A DNA stretch of 64,000 nt from Pontibacter oryzae (GCF_003576375.1 NZ_QWGE01000002.1:372001-436000); one strand, 5' to 3'. Positions 26,830 to 36,218 are shown, counted from the stretch's first letter. Notes: generated by a model not told the origin, from the sequence alone. Program-made: numbers and translations.

Positions 26830-27546
26830 TTAGTTAGCTCTGCTGCAACAAGTAATAGTTGTAGTATGATTTGTAGTTTCAGCGATTTTAGGGCTGATAT
26901 ACGGAATGCCGAGGTTTAAGCCGCGCATGATGAAAAGTATAGCCAGCGCCATGCCCACGTAGGGCACCAGGCGGTTAAAAGTATGGCGCAACTTCAGGGT
27001 GATAAACTTGCCGGAAAGCGACACGGCAAACATCAACGGAAAAGTGCCGAAACCGAAGAGCAGCATGTACAACATGGCGCCCGATATGCCAGGGGCGCTG
27101 ATAGCACCGGCCAGGGCAATGTACACAAATCCGCAGGGCAGTAGCCCGTTTAGCAAACCTACCATAAATAAGGCGCGCAGATTTTTCTGCCCGAAGAATT
27201 TGCCTAACAATTGCCGCAGGCCTGCCATTAGTTTATCCGTACCTAATGCGTTGCCTGTTTTGCCTTTAAGTGCGCTAGGTAAAACCAAAAGTATAAGTAT
27301 GAGCGCCCCCGATACCACAGATACAACCTGCTGCAAACCGGCCAACTGCAACGAGGCTCCAAAAGCCCCGGCCAGAGCACCCAGTAAGGCGTAGGTTACC
27401 AGGCGCCCCCCATTGTACAGGAGCCGGCCGGCATAGAAATGCCAGCCCTTGCTCCCGCCCAATGGTAAGGCCACGGCAATCGGGCCGCACATCCCGATGC
27501 AATGGAAACTGCCTAGTAAGCCAAAAAGAAATCCTGCCCAAATCAT
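26830..27546 (-). CDS. Sulfite exporter TauE/SafE-like (DsbD_2) membrane protein
   Basis: The 238-aa protein has six or seven helices and begins with the family signature GLLGSFHCIGMCGP (residues 8-21), in which Cys16 and Cys20 could bind copper or take part in thiol transfer. The family is regularly encoded with cbb3 oxidases and is thought to help copper or cytochrome maturation (inferred). The C-terminus has a CC pair. It lies four bases downstream of ccoH in the same operon. Confidence 0.85.
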   Translation of the reverse strand: MIWAGFLFGLLGSFHCIGMCGPIAVALPLGGSKGWHFYAGRLLYNGGRLVTYALLGALAGAFGASLQLAGLQQVVSVVSGALILILLVLPSALKGKTGNALGTDKLMAGLRQLLGKFFGQKNLRALFMVGLLNGLLPCGFVYIALAGAISAPGISGAMLYMLLFGFGTFPLMFAVSLSGKFITLKLRHTFNRLVPYVGMALAILFIMRGLNLGIPYISPKIAETTNHTTTITCCSRAN

Positions 27547-27550
27547 CGTG

Positions 27551-28015
27551 CTATTGTATGGTGATTGAATTTTCTGCGAAGTATGCTTGCTGGTTGGCGC
27601 TAAAATTAACGCGCACGCGCCAATGGCCCGGCTTCAGGGCTTCGATGCTCACTTGCTGGCTTTGGTCGCGGCCCAATTGCAGGGGCACTTCCACGTCCAG
27701 GGTCTCATCCGAAGGCCGGAAAAAACTGATGGTGCCGTTTATTTTCTGGCCTCTAAAGCCTGCCGGGAGTTGCATAAGTATGGCCTGCTTGCCGGGTTGA
27801 TAGTCAACGTCCACGTCTCCGACAGCTGCTGTGCGCCGCACTTTGTTAATCTGGTCCTGGTAAGCGATTTCCTGTGCGTAGTAGTCTTTGCTAACCAGGT
27901 CCACATCCTGGCGCATGGCTTTGGTAACGAAGAAAATAATATAGCCAGCAAAAAGTATGATTGCCGCCACGATGCCGTAAGGCCAAAGGGTTTGGGTGTG
28001 ATGTGTTGTAGCCAT
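27551..28015 (-). CDS. ccoH: FixH/CcoH-family cbb3 oxidase assembly protein
   Basis: The 154-aa protein has one N-terminal membrane helix (about residues 12-31), followed by the family's YYAQEIAYQDQINK segment and a periplasmic beta-rich domain. FixH/CcoH assists assembly of the cbb3 oxidase and copper delivery. It sits between ccoG and the TauE-like gene in the operon. Confidence 0.9.
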   Translation of the reverse strand: MATTHHTQTLWPYGIVAAIILFAGYIIFFVTKAMRQDVDLVSKDYYAQEIAYQDQINKVRRTAAVGDVDVDYQPGKQAILMQLPAGFRGQKINGTISFFRPSDETLDVEVPLQLGRDQSQQVSIEALKPGHWRVRVNFSANQQAYFAENSITIQ

Positions 28016-28045
28016 GGTGTTGGGTTGAGTATATTAAAGTATTTT

Positions 28046-29455
28046 TTAATGAGCAGGCGCCAGAAATTTTGTTGCCTGGGTGGTGATGCGCCTGCCGTGA
28101 AAGTATAACCCTACCTCTATCCTGGCATTCATGCTTTCGAGCTCCTGCAGCGGGATTTCGGTAAAGAAAACGCCCTCGGCAATGCCCTGCGCTGGCAAAA
28201 GTACTTGGTCGCCACCTACCACGTCTATTGTGCCTTTATGGCTCAGGAGTTTCAGCGTGAGCGGCATGGCCTGATTGGTTTTATTGATCACGCTTATGTT
28301 GTATAAGTTCCTGACAGTGCCCTTTTCTGTTTGCTGGTATAGTTGGCCCGGAGTGCGCAGGATAGTGGCCTCGGCGTCGTCGCGGGTAAGCAGTAGGGTT
28401 GTGAGCGCTGTCAGAAGTATGGTAAGCACTGCTGAGTAACCCAACACGCGCGGTGTGAAGAATTTCCACTGGCTTCCGGTTTCAATCCCTTCCTCCGACT
28501 CTATCTGGATCAGTCCTTCGGGTTTATTGATCATCCGCATGATGTCGTTACACGCGTCGATGCAGGCTGTGCAGTTAATGCATTCCAGTTGGGTACCGTT
28601 GCGGATGTCGATGCCAGTGGGGCACACGTGCACACACTGCTTGCAGTCGATGCAGTCGCCTTGTGTTCGCTCTTCGTTTCTCCTCTGCTTCCTGCGCGGT
28701 TCTCCCCGCTTATAGTCATAGGCCACCACCAGTGTTTTCTTATCCAACATAACGCCTTGCAACCGTCCGTAAGGGCAGGCAATGGTGCACACCTGCTCCC
28801 TGAACCAGGCGAAAACACCGTAAAATATCCCGGTGAAAAACACGATCGTTCCTAAGCCGGACAGGTGGTTAAGTGGGTTATCTGTAATGATTTGAAGCAG
28901 CGCATCTGCACCAATAATGTAAGCCAAAAACGTGTTGGATATCAGAAATGAGATAAATATGAACAGGATGGTTTTGCTGCCCTTTTTCAAAAGTTTCTCG
29001 ACATTCCAGGGCATCTTATTCAGGGCCTTCTGCCTGGTGTAATCGCCCTCAATGGCATACTCTATCCTCCTGAAAACCATTTCCAGGAAAATGGTTTGGG
29101 GGCAAACCCATCCGCAGAAAACACGCCCGTATACCACCGTAAAAAGTATAACGAACAGCGCCATCGCCAGAAATGCCAGTACCAGCAGAAAGAAATCCTG
29201 GGGCCAGAACAGCACGCCAAGAATCACGAACTTCCGCTCTACCAGGTTAAGCATGAGCAGCGGCAATCCATTGACTTTGATGTATGGCCCGGCAAACAGC
29301 AGTGCCAGCAACAGGTAGCTAACATACTTGCGGTACGTATAAAGCTTGCCCTTCGGCTTTTTAGGGTAGACCCATACTCGTTTGCTTTCCGGATCCACTG
29401 TAGAGAGGTGGTCGCGAAATTCATCAGGCGGGTTTTGTTTGGTTATACTTGGCAT
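28046..29455 (-). CDS. ccoG: Cytochrome c oxidase accessory protein CcoG (FixG/RdxA)
   Basis: The 469-aa membrane iron-sulfur protein has several N-terminal helices with VFCGWVCPQTIF near residues 114-125. Two 4Fe-4S clusters follow (CIDCKQCVHVCP and CINCTACIDACN, about residues 265-305), then another helix and a C-terminal Ig-like domain. CcoG is linked to reduction of copper for cbb3 assembly. It follows ccoP by about 108 bases, the largest gap in the downstream half of the operon. Confidence 0.95.
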   Translation of the reverse strand: MPSITKQNPPDEFRDHLSTVDPESKRVWVYPKKPKGKLYTYRKYVSYLLLALLFAGPYIKVNGLPLLMLNLVERKFVILGVLFWPQDFFLLVLAFLAMALFVILFTVVYGRVFCGWVCPQTIFLEMVFRRIEYAIEGDYTRQKALNKMPWNVEKLLKKGSKTILFIFISFLISNTFLAYIIGADALLQIITDNPLNHLSGLGTIVFFTGIFYGVFAWFREQVCTIACPYGRLQGVMLDKKTLVVAYDYKRGEPRRKQRRNEERTQGDCIDCKQCVHVCPTGIDIRNGTQLECINCTACIDACNDIMRMINKPEGLIQIESEEGIETGSQWKFFTPRVLGYSAVLTILLTALTTLLLTRDDAEATILRTPGQLYQQTEKGTVRNLYNISVINKTNQAMPLTLKLLSHKGTIDVVGGDQVLLPAQGIAEGVFFTEIPLQELESMNARIEVGLYFHGRRITTQATKFLAPAH

Positions 29456-29563
29456 GGCAGCGATTTTTTGTGCGGATGGTTATCCTGCCGGGTTCTCAAA
29501 TTTTGAATAACTGAGTTTTGAATGATTGAATGTGCCTATTCAAATTCTTATCGGTCTTAAGAT

Positions 29564-30766
29564 TTATAGCTTCTCCCCTTGCGGTTCTTTGGCGTTTGGC
29601 GGGTTAGAGCCCTGCAGACTCAGGATGTAACTGGACACCTCCAGGATCTGGTCTTTGCTGAGCTTGCCTTGCCAGGGCACCATGCCTTTGGCGGGCACCC
29701 CAAACTTTATGGTTTTGAAGATGTCGTTCACGTCGCCGCCGTGCAGCCAGTACGCGTCTGTCAGGTTTGGGCCCACTGAGCCTTGCGCCTGCTGGCCGTG
29801 GCATGCCGCACAGTTCGTGAGGAAAGTGGCATTGCCTGCTTCCAGGGCAGCGGCACCTGTCAGTACCTGGTAGTTTGTCACGGCGTTGGGGTCGTTCTCA
29901 GCGCTGGCTGCAAAGAGGGCCGCCTGTTGCATCTCTCGTTCATACTCTTCGTGTTGCAGGGCGCCGTTATGCAGCACGTGGTAGTTCAGCAGGTAAGCGA
30001 TGGCAAACACAATGGAGGCGTAGAACATATACTTCCACCAGGGCGGCAGATCGTTATCATACTCCTGAATGCCGTCGAAATCGTGGTTAGAGTGGATCTC
30101 GTCTTTTGCCTTCCCGGTTACCACGGTGGCATCACCGCGCATCAGAAACAGTACGCGGCCCGCGAAGGAATTCCTAAAATCCTCCTCGTAAATGGAGTTG
30201 TCCAGCATCGGCACAAACAACCTGAAAAGCATGATAACGGTGGCAATAACCAGCAGCACCACCATGCCGGACAGCGCCAGCGTAATATGCACGATCAGTG
30301 GAAGCTCCGAGAAAGGCACATCCGTGGCAGCGGTGGTTCCAGTTTCGGATCTGGATGGTTGGCCGGCTGCAGTTGTCGTGGCTTCAGCGGGTTTTTCACT
30401 CTCCTGGGCAACATACGCGATCACATTGTCAATGTCCTCATCTGAAAGCTGCCCGGCAAAACTTGCCATCTGCACCTTGCCATACTTTTCAAAAACCTCC
30501 TTTGCCACCGGGTCGCCGGACTGGATGAGTTCGGTTGAGTTTTTAACGAACTTTCTAATCCAGGCGGAATCGCGGCGTTTATGCACGTCTTTCAGTGCGG
30601 GCCCAACTACATCGGCCTGTATGCTATGGCAGGCAGTGCAGTTGGCTTTAAAGGTTTTTTCCCCGGCTACGGCATCCTGCGCCTGCGCGGAGAAGGCGGC
30701 TGTTGCCAGGCATACGGCAAGGCTCAGCTTACGCAGTAGAAGCATACATTTGGTTTGTGCAATCAT
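29564..30766 (-). CDS. ccoP: cbb3 oxidase subunit III (CcoP) with extra N-terminal cytochrome c domain
   Basis: The 400-aa diheme electron-entry subunit has a signal peptide (1-30). A first class I cytochrome c has CTACH at 43-47 and a probable Met100 ligand. After a low-complexity linker comes a membrane helix (156-182), the CcoP N-terminal signature DGIQEYDNDLPPWW (231-244), a second helix (about 246-262), and the C-terminal cytochrome c with CAACH at 319-323. The two hemes are therefore on opposite ends of the membrane part, unlike classical CcoP, where both hemes are C-terminal. Its ATG overlaps the ccoQ stop by four bases. Confidence 0.93.
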   Translation of the reverse strand: MIAQTKCMLLLRKLSLAVCLATAAFSAQAQDAVAGEKTFKANCTACHSIQADVVGPALKDVHKRRDSAWIRKFVKNSTELIQSGDPVAKEVFEKYGKVQMASFAGQLSDEDIDNVIAYVAQESEKPAEATTTAAGQPSRSETGTTAATDVPFSELPLIVHITLALSGMVVLLVIATVIMLFRLFVPMLDNSIYEEDFRNSFAGRVLFLMRGDATVVTGKAKDEIHSNHDFDGIQEYDNDLPPWWKYMFYASIVFAIAYLLNYHVLHNGALQHEEYEREMQQAALFAASAENDPNAVTNYQVLTGAAALEAGNATFLTNCAACHGQQAQGSVGPNLTDAYWLHGGDVNDIFKTIKFGVPAKGMVPWQGKLSKDQILEVSSYILSLQGSNPPNAKEPQGEKL

Positions 30767-30957
30767 GGTCTTACTTCTTCGGTAAATGGCTCTTCTTCAT
30801 CGGTTCCGCAGGCAATGCCGCTCATAAGCGTTACATGTTTTTTATCGAGCAAAAACACGTGAAGCAATAAGCCCAGAAAAAATAGGAAGAAGATGCCAAA
30901 CGAGATGAGCGGGTATATTTCGATGCCGTCAATGGCTTGTAACACGTTTTTGTACAT
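30763..30957 (-). CDS. ccoQ: Small cbb3 oxidase subunit CcoQ-like
   Basis: The 64-aa protein has one membrane helix (about residues 16-37) and an acidic C-terminal tail, with size, topology and position between ccoNO and ccoP as expected for CcoQ. It overlaps ccoP by four bases. Sequence conservation of CcoQ is weak, so identity rests mostly on context. Confidence 0.82.
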   Translation of the reverse strand: MYKNVLQAIDGIEIYPLISFGIFFLFFLGLLLHVFLLDKKHVTLMSGIACGTDEEEPFTEEVRP

Positions 30958-30962
30958 TTCTT

Positions 30963-31048
30963 TAGATATTAGATGTTAGTATCTAGATGCTAGATTTTCA
31001 CAGTAGTTTTTTAGGTCTAATGTCTAAAATCTAGCGTCTAGCATCTTA
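30963..31048 (-). repeat. Inverted repeat between ccoNO and ccoQ
   Basis: CTAGATGCTAGATTTT (30983-30998) pairs with AAAATCTAGCGTCTAG (31026-31041) with one G-U pair, around a 27-base loop that also holds TCTAA strings. The left flank has further TAGATRTTAG copies. The dyad reaches the ccoNO stop codon. It could form an intercistronic stem-loop that stabilises the upstream message or sets the ratio of CcoNO to CcoQP. Confidence 0.7.
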
Positions 31049-33232
31049 TTCTTCATTCTTCACCTTTATATCAGTGCCTAGGCGCTGTAGGTAGGCGATC
31101 AGGGCTACGATCTCTTTTTCTGGGGCAACATTCAGCCCTTCTTTGGCCAGGTCTACCGCAATGCCCTGCGCTTGCGACATCAGCTCTTCGTTTGCATTGG
31201 AGATGTATTCGTCCTCGTAAGGCACGCCTAGCTTTTTAAGCGTTTGGAGCTTTGCTTGCGTGGTGCTGAGGTCAATCTCCTGCTCAAACAGCCACGGGTA
31301 GGATGGCATAATAGAGCCCGGCGACATGGAGGTTGGGTCGAGCATGTGGTGGTAATGCCACGAATGGGGGTACTTGCCTCCTATTCGGTGCAAATCCGGG
31401 CCGGTACGCTTAGAGCCCCACAGAAAGTTATGGTCATATACAAACTCGCCGGCTTTGGAGTACTCGCCGTAACGCTCGGTTTCAAACCTGAACGGGCGCA
31501 CCATTTGCGTGTGGCAATTTACGCAGTCTTCTTTAATATATAAGTCGCGGCCCTGCAGCTCCAGCGAAGTATAAGGCTTCACGCTGGCAATAGTAGGCAC
31601 ATTTGATTTGATCACAAAGGTTGGGATGAACTCTACCAGGCCACCGATAAGTATGGCAACCGTAGCGAATATGGCAAGCTGTGTCGGGCGTTTCTCTATC
31701 CAGGCGTGCCAGTGACCGGCATTGTTACTAACCGTCGGTACGATTACTGGAGCTTCGGTGCGCTCATTGGCAATCAGCTTGCCCGCTTTTGCCGTTTTCA
31801 CGAGGTTATAAACCATCAGGAACACGCCGCTCAGGTAAAATAATCCGCCAATGCCCCGCAGGTAGTACATCGGTACAATCTGAAGCACGGTTTCCAGGAA
31901 GTTTGGGTATTGCAGCAAGCCGTCTTCCGAGAACTGCTTCCACATAAGGCCTTGCGTAAAACCTGCCCAGTACATCGGTATGGCATAGAAAAGTATACCC
32001 AGCGTGCCTAGCCAGAAATGCGCATTTGCCAGTTTAACCGAGTGCAGCGGCGTTTTGTAGAGGCGCGGGAACAGCCAGTAAAGCATGGCAAAGGTCATAA
32101 AGCCGTTCCAGCCCAAAGCGCCCACGTGCACGTGCGCCACAATCCAGTCGGTAAAGTGCGCTATGGCGTTCACGTTTTTAAGCGAGAGCATCGGTCCCTC
32201 GAAAGTAGCCATGCCATAGGCGGTTACGGCCACTACCATAAACTTCAGGATCGGGTTCTCGCGCACTTTGTCCCAGGCGCCGCGCAGGGTTAGCAGGCCG
32301 TTAATCATGCCTCCCCAGCTTGGAGCAATCAGCATAATAGAGAACACCACGCCCAGCGATTGTGCCCAGTCGGGCAGTGCCGTGTAAAGCAAGTGGTGCG
32401 GGCCAGCCCAGATGTAAATAAAAATTAGCGACCAGAAATGAATGATAGACAGGCGGTATGAGTATACCGGGCGGTTAGCAGCCTTGGGCAGGAAGTAATA
32501 CATTAGGCCCAGGAATGGCGTTGTCAGGAAGAAGGCGACGGCGTTGTGCCCATACCACCACTGCACCAGTGCATCCTGCACACCAGCGTAGCCAGAATAG
32601 CTTTTCAGGAAGTTTACCGGCATCTCATAAGAGTTAACAATATGCAGCACGGCAACAGTCAGGAAGGTGGCGATGTAGAACCAGATGGCTACATAGAGGT
32701 GCTTTTCGCGGCGCCTGGCAATGGTGCCAAACATGTTCCAGCCGAATACCACCCAAATCAGCGTAATGGCAATATCTATCGGCCATTCCAACTCGGCATA
32801 CTCCTTGGAGGTTGTGATGCCCAAAGGGAGCGTAATAAGGGCGGCAAGTATGATCAGTTGCCATCCCCAGAAGTTTATGCGGCTCAGCTTGTCGCTGTAC
32901 ATCCGGGATTTGCAGAGGCGCTGTAAGGAGTAATACACACCCATAAAGATCGCGTTGCCCACAAAAGCGAAGATCACGGCATTGGTGTGCAGTGGCCTGA
33001 TGCGCCCGAAGGTAGTATACTGGTTGCCCATGTTCATCTCCGGTTTGGCCAGCTGAAAGGCGATGAGCGTACCGATGATCATGCCGGCCAGGCCCCAGAA
33101 AACCGTAGCGATACCAAAATCCCGAACAATCTTGTTGTCATAGAAAAAGGTGTCGGTCAGGCCGGGGTCTTTGCCCGCTGGCACTTTCTCGCTGGGCGCG
33201 TTCTTTAAAGCTTCTGCTACATTACTTGACAT
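31046..33232 (-). CDS. ccoNO: cbb3-type cytochrome c oxidase, CcoN-CcoO fusion
   Basis: The 728-aa protein joins the catalytic subunit I and the monoheme subunit II. Residues about 30-490 form the twelve-helix heme-copper oxidase domain, with HAHVGALGWNGF-type motifs and several His ligands. After a further helix near residue 520 comes the CcoO part with the heme c site CVNCH, followed by QMVRPFRFE and conserved YPHSWHYHH and PGSIMPSYPWL. It reduces O2 to water with high affinity. Such fusions are usual in Bacteroidota. It has its own FNR-type promoter about 106 bases upstream. Confidence 0.96.
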   Translation of the reverse strand: MSSNVAEALKNAPSEKVPAGKDPGLTDTFFYDNKIVRDFGIATVFWGLAGMIIGTLIAFQLAKPEMNMGNQYTTFGRIRPLHTNAVIFAFVGNAIFMGVYYSLQRLCKSRMYSDKLSRINFWGWQLIILAALITLPLGITTSKEYAELEWPIDIAITLIWVVFGWNMFGTIARRREKHLYVAIWFYIATFLTVAVLHIVNSYEMPVNFLKSYSGYAGVQDALVQWWYGHNAVAFFLTTPFLGLMYYFLPKAANRPVYSYRLSIIHFWSLIFIYIWAGPHHLLYTALPDWAQSLGVVFSIMLIAPSWGGMINGLLTLRGAWDKVRENPILKFMVVAVTAYGMATFEGPMLSLKNVNAIAHFTDWIVAHVHVGALGWNGFMTFAMLYWLFPRLYKTPLHSVKLANAHFWLGTLGILFYAIPMYWAGFTQGLMWKQFSEDGLLQYPNFLETVLQIVPMYYLRGIGGLFYLSGVFLMVYNLVKTAKAGKLIANERTEAPVIVPTVSNNAGHWHAWIEKRPTQLAIFATVAILIGGLVEFIPTFVIKSNVPTIASVKPYTSLELQGRDLYIKEDCVNCHTQMVRPFRFETERYGEYSKAGEFVYDHNFLWGSKRTGPDLHRIGGKYPHSWHYHHMLDPTSMSPGSIMPSYPWLFEQEIDLSTTQAKLQTLKKLGVPYEDEYISNANEELMSQAQGIAVDLAKEGLNVAPEKEIVALIAYLQRLGTDIKVKNEE

Positions 33233-33342
33233 GTGCGGTGTCCTACAATTAGTTAAGTGATAATATTAGCGGTGTTTGGCCATAGACCGACAGCAATCTG
33301 CCACGCTGTGTTATACTTGGCGGCACCAGGTCTCTGACAGGT

Positions 33343-33385
33343 CAAAGTTGCTTAGGAATGCTTGCTAAAAAGATGACGAATGTCA
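33343..33385 (-). promoter_or_regulatory. FNR-type operator and -7 box of ccoNO
   Basis: The palindrome GATGAC-GAAT-GTCATC (33372-33387, core 33374-33385) is followed on the minus strand after exactly 23 bases by CAACTTTG (33343-33350). The predicted start near 33337 leaves a leader of about 105 bases before the ATG. The centre of the operator falls near -41.5, the class II activator position. Confidence 0.75.
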
Positions 33386-33512
33386 TCGGGAGGATTGATT
33401 GATATCAGCTACGGGCTATATTCTGAAAATGCCTTTGTGAAGGCAGTGTTGCTAACCCTTAGCGCAGGTTTTACCTTGGAATAAACCATTGACCATGAGT
33501 TGACTATTAAAT

Positions 33513-33689
33513 TTATATTTTGCTTTTGAGGGATTTGGAATCATCTGGCGCTTCATTCTCGAAAAGCATGCGCACGGCAGGTGTATAATCGTCTTCGTAT
33601 TGGCCAGATCTTACTGCCCATAGAAAAGCGACAAGAAAGCCTGTGGCTACTGTTATACTTATTCCTATCAGCAGAAATATGATTAGCAT
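33513..33689 (-). CDS. ccoS: cbb3 oxidase assembly protein CcoS (58 aa)
   Basis: This very short gene encodes one membrane helix (about residues 2-24) and then the CcoS hallmark FLWAVRSGQYEDDY (residues 22-35), with VRMLFEN behind it and a Lys/Ser-rich tail. CcoS is required for cofactor insertion into cbb3 oxidase. The ATG is at 33687-33689 and the TAA at 33513-33515, between ccoI and ccoNO, its usual place. No other frame in this stretch gives a plausible protein. Confidence 0.93.
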   Translation of the reverse strand: MLIIFLLIGISITVATGFLVAFLWAVRSGQYEDDYTPAVRMLFENEAPDDSKSLKSKI

Positions 33690-33815
33690 AGGTATTAGCT
33701 TTTATAGTTGCGTTGAAAAATACAGCATTAGTGTTAAATATTATATTAAAATACTTGGATATAAATTATTGGTATACAGGTGTTATTGGGTTTTATGCAT
33801 CAGCACAAAGTTTAC

Positions 33816-36218
33816 TTATAAGCCAGCCCTTTTAGCAGCAAAGCGTACTGAAAGCGTGGCAAACACGATGACGCTGATAGAGCTGATCGGCATAAGTATG
33901 GCCGAAACAATAGGCGTAAATAGGCCTTGCACCGCAAGCGTAAGACCCACCACATTGTAGACCAGCGATACACCAAAGCTGGCAAGTATAATCCGCATGC
34001 TTTCTTTAGAGAAATCTATAAAGAGACTAAGCTTAGCAAAAGCGCTGGCATCAAGGATGGCGTCGCAGGACGGTGAAAAGTTGGTGATGCTGTTAGTCAG
34101 TGCTATGCCAACATCGCTTTGCTTTAGAGCACCTGCATCGTTTAAGCCATCTCCTAGCATGAGCACGTGGCGTTGCTGTCTTTTCAACTGCTTAATATAC
34201 TCTAGTTTCTGCACCGGAGACTGGTTGAAATTAAGCTCCGCAGCCGTGCCCAGCAGTGCCTGCAAACGCTGTTTCTCAAAGGCATTATCGCCAGAGAGTA
34301 CGGCTAACCTATCAATCTTAAGGCCTTTCAGTACTTCCTGTAAACCTTGTCGGTATACATTTTGGAACGTATAGTGGCCCATTATCACACCATCCAAGGA
34401 AACATAAACCGCGGTTTGGGCAGCATCTGCCGTATTGGGTACTATGCCGAGGTAAGCCGCAGAGCCTGCACGAACAAAAACACCCTTGACCTCTCCTGAC
34501 AACCCTTTTCCGGAGATTTCTTTGAATTCACGCACAGTTTTTACTTCGCCTTCTAATTCCTGAAACAAGCGCTGACTTAGGGGGTGCGTGGAGTGGCTGA
34601 GCAGGGATTTTACAATCATTTCCTGGAGGGCACTCAGTTTTTTCCCTGTATAGCAAAGCTCGGACAGGCTCGGCTCCGTTAGCGTGCCTGTCTTATCGAA
34701 AACCAGGGTATCGACTTTCGCAAGCGACTCTACCACCCCCGTATTTTTCACAAATAATTTGTGCTTTCCAAAGATGCGCAGCGTGTTGCCCAGCACAAAC
34801 GGTGAGGAGAGTGAGAGGGCACAGGGGCAGGCAATGATGAGCACGGAGGTAAATGCCTTCAGTGCCATACTTGTATCGCGGGGTACCCAAAATACTAAAG
34901 CGCCAGACGCAACGAGCAGTGTAACAATAATAAACCATTTGCCGGCCGTGTTGGCATAACTCTCCATACTTGTTTCCTCCTTTTTAGAGAAAACCGCGTT
35001 ATTCCAAAGCTGCGTCAGGTACCCCTGCGATACTTCCTTAACCACCTCCAGTTCTATGCGCTCGCCCACCTGCCGCCCACCCGCATAAATAACCTCGCCG
35101 GCCACTTTCTCAACGGGCTCAGACTCACCGCTTACAAAGCTGTAATCTATGAGTGCGTTGCCTTGCAAAAGTATGGCATCCGCCGGAATCAGCTCCTGGT
35201 TTCTGATCCTGATCCTGTCTCCGATTTCAAGGCTGCGCACGGCTACTGACTCTTCCTGCCCATCTTGTTTAAGCTGTGTTACAGACACAGGAAAGTACGA
35301 TGTGTAATCTCTGTCGAAGGAAAGTGTGTCATAGGTTTTCTGTTGAAAGTATTTCCCGATCAGCATGAAGAATACCAGGCCTGTAAATGAATCCAGGTAA
35401 CCGGCACCTGTGTTGCTGACAATTTGGTAAAGGCTGGTAACGAATAGCGCCAGCAACCCCAGGGCAATTGGCAGGTCTATGTTTACCATCCGCTGCCGGA
35501 TGCCTTGCCAAGCCGAATTGAAAAAGCCTTGGCCACTATAAAAAAATACAGGTAGCGAAAGTATAAGGCTCAGGTATCCGAAGAAGCGCCCATACTCGTG
35601 CTGTACTTCTTTGCCGACGGACAGATACTCTGGGAAAGCAAGCAGCATGACGTTGCCAAAGCAAAAGCCGGCAACGCCTAATTTAAAGATCAGGGAATAA
35701 TCTGTTTTGGATTTCTCCTTTCCATCTGTATCGGCTAAAGTTATGGAGGGCTCGTAGCCAATGCGGGCTAACAGTGCAACTACTTCGCGCAAACTCACTT
35801 TAGGATGATGATACGTAATAGCCACTTCTTTCCGCATAAAGTTCACCGTAGTTTCGGTAATGCCAAGGTTTAGCTTATAGAGGTTTTCCAGTAACCAGAT
35901 GCAAGAGCTGCAATGCATCTGAGGGATGTAGAAAGTAAGCTTGCTGATTGTATCATTCTTGAAATCCAGCAACCGGGCTTCCACGTCGGCATCATCTAGG
36001 TAAGCATAGCGCGCGTCACTCAATCCTTGCTTACCTGCAATACCAGGCTGAGTTTCTAGGCTATAATAGGTGCACAGGTTGTTCTCCTGCAGCAGCTCGT
36101 AAACGTTTTTGCAGCCGGCACAGCAGAACGACTTCTGGTGAGCCAGCAATTGTTCATTATAACAAGGCTCGCCACAGTGGTAGCAGGTTAGTACGTTATG
36201 CTGGGTTGCTGTGCTCAT
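33816..36218 (-). CDS. ccoI: CcoI/FixI copper-translocating P1B-type ATPase
   Basis: The ATPase of about 800 aa exports copper for cbb3 oxidase assembly. At the N-terminus is a Cys-rich metal domain (CYHCGEPC and FCCAGC), then an HMA domain with MHCSSC. The membrane part has the CPC ion site (IIACPCALSLS), and the cytoplasmic part has the phosphorylation site DKTGT and GDGLNDAGAL. The ATG at 36218 is chosen; a GTG at 36257 would precede the predicted transcription start near 36237. It heads the cbb3 locus, with ccoS downstream. Confidence 0.95.
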   Translation of the reverse strand: MSTATQHNVLTCYHCGEPCYNEQLLAHQKSFCCAGCKNVYELLQENNLCTYYSLETQPGIAGKQGLSDARYAYLDDADVEARLLDFKNDTISKLTFYIPQMHCSSCIWLLENLYKLNLGITETTVNFMRKEVAITYHHPKVSLREVVALLARIGYEPSITLADTDGKEKSKTDYSLIFKLGVAGFCFGNVMLLAFPEYLSVGKEVQHEYGRFFGYLSLILSLPVFFYSGQGFFNSAWQGIRQRMVNIDLPIALGLLALFVTSLYQIVSNTGAGYLDSFTGLVFFMLIGKYFQQKTYDTLSFDRDYTSYFPVSVTQLKQDGQEESVAVRSLEIGDRIRIRNQELIPADAILLQGNALIDYSFVSGESEPVEKVAGEVIYAGGRQVGERIELEVVKEVSQGYLTQLWNNAVFSKKEETSMESYANTAGKWFIIVTLLVASGALVFWVPRDTSMALKAFTSVLIIACPCALSLSSPFVLGNTLRIFGKHKLFVKNTGVVESLAKVDTLVFDKTGTLTEPSLSELCYTGKKLSALQEMIVKSLLSHSTHPLSQRLFQELEGEVKTVREFKEISGKGLSGEVKGVFVRAGSAAYLGIVPNTADAAQTAVYVSLDGVIMGHYTFQNVYRQGLQEVLKGLKIDRLAVLSGDNAFEKQRLQALLGTAAELNFNQSPVQKLEYIKQLKRQQRHVLMLGDGLNDAGALKQSDVGIALTNSITNFSPSCDAILDASAFAKLSLFIDFSKESMRIILASFGVSLVYNVVGLTLAVQGLFTPIVSAILMPISSISVIVFATLSVRFAAKRAGL

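Noticed and set aside
29783..30445. A 220-codon plus-strand frame opposite ccoP
   Set aside because: It is antisense to a fully conserved cytochrome gene, has a composition typical of a shadow frame and no domain.
33335..33344. TGACAGGTCA palindrome as a further FNR-type operator
   Set aside because: Its centre has two bases instead of four and it overlaps the -7 box of the ccoNO promoter; it may still be a repressor site, but it does not fit the pattern.
33643..33960. A 105-codon plus-strand frame across the ccoI-ccoS junction
   Set aside because: It is opposite two recognised genes and shows no known domain; CcoS on the minus strand explains the region.
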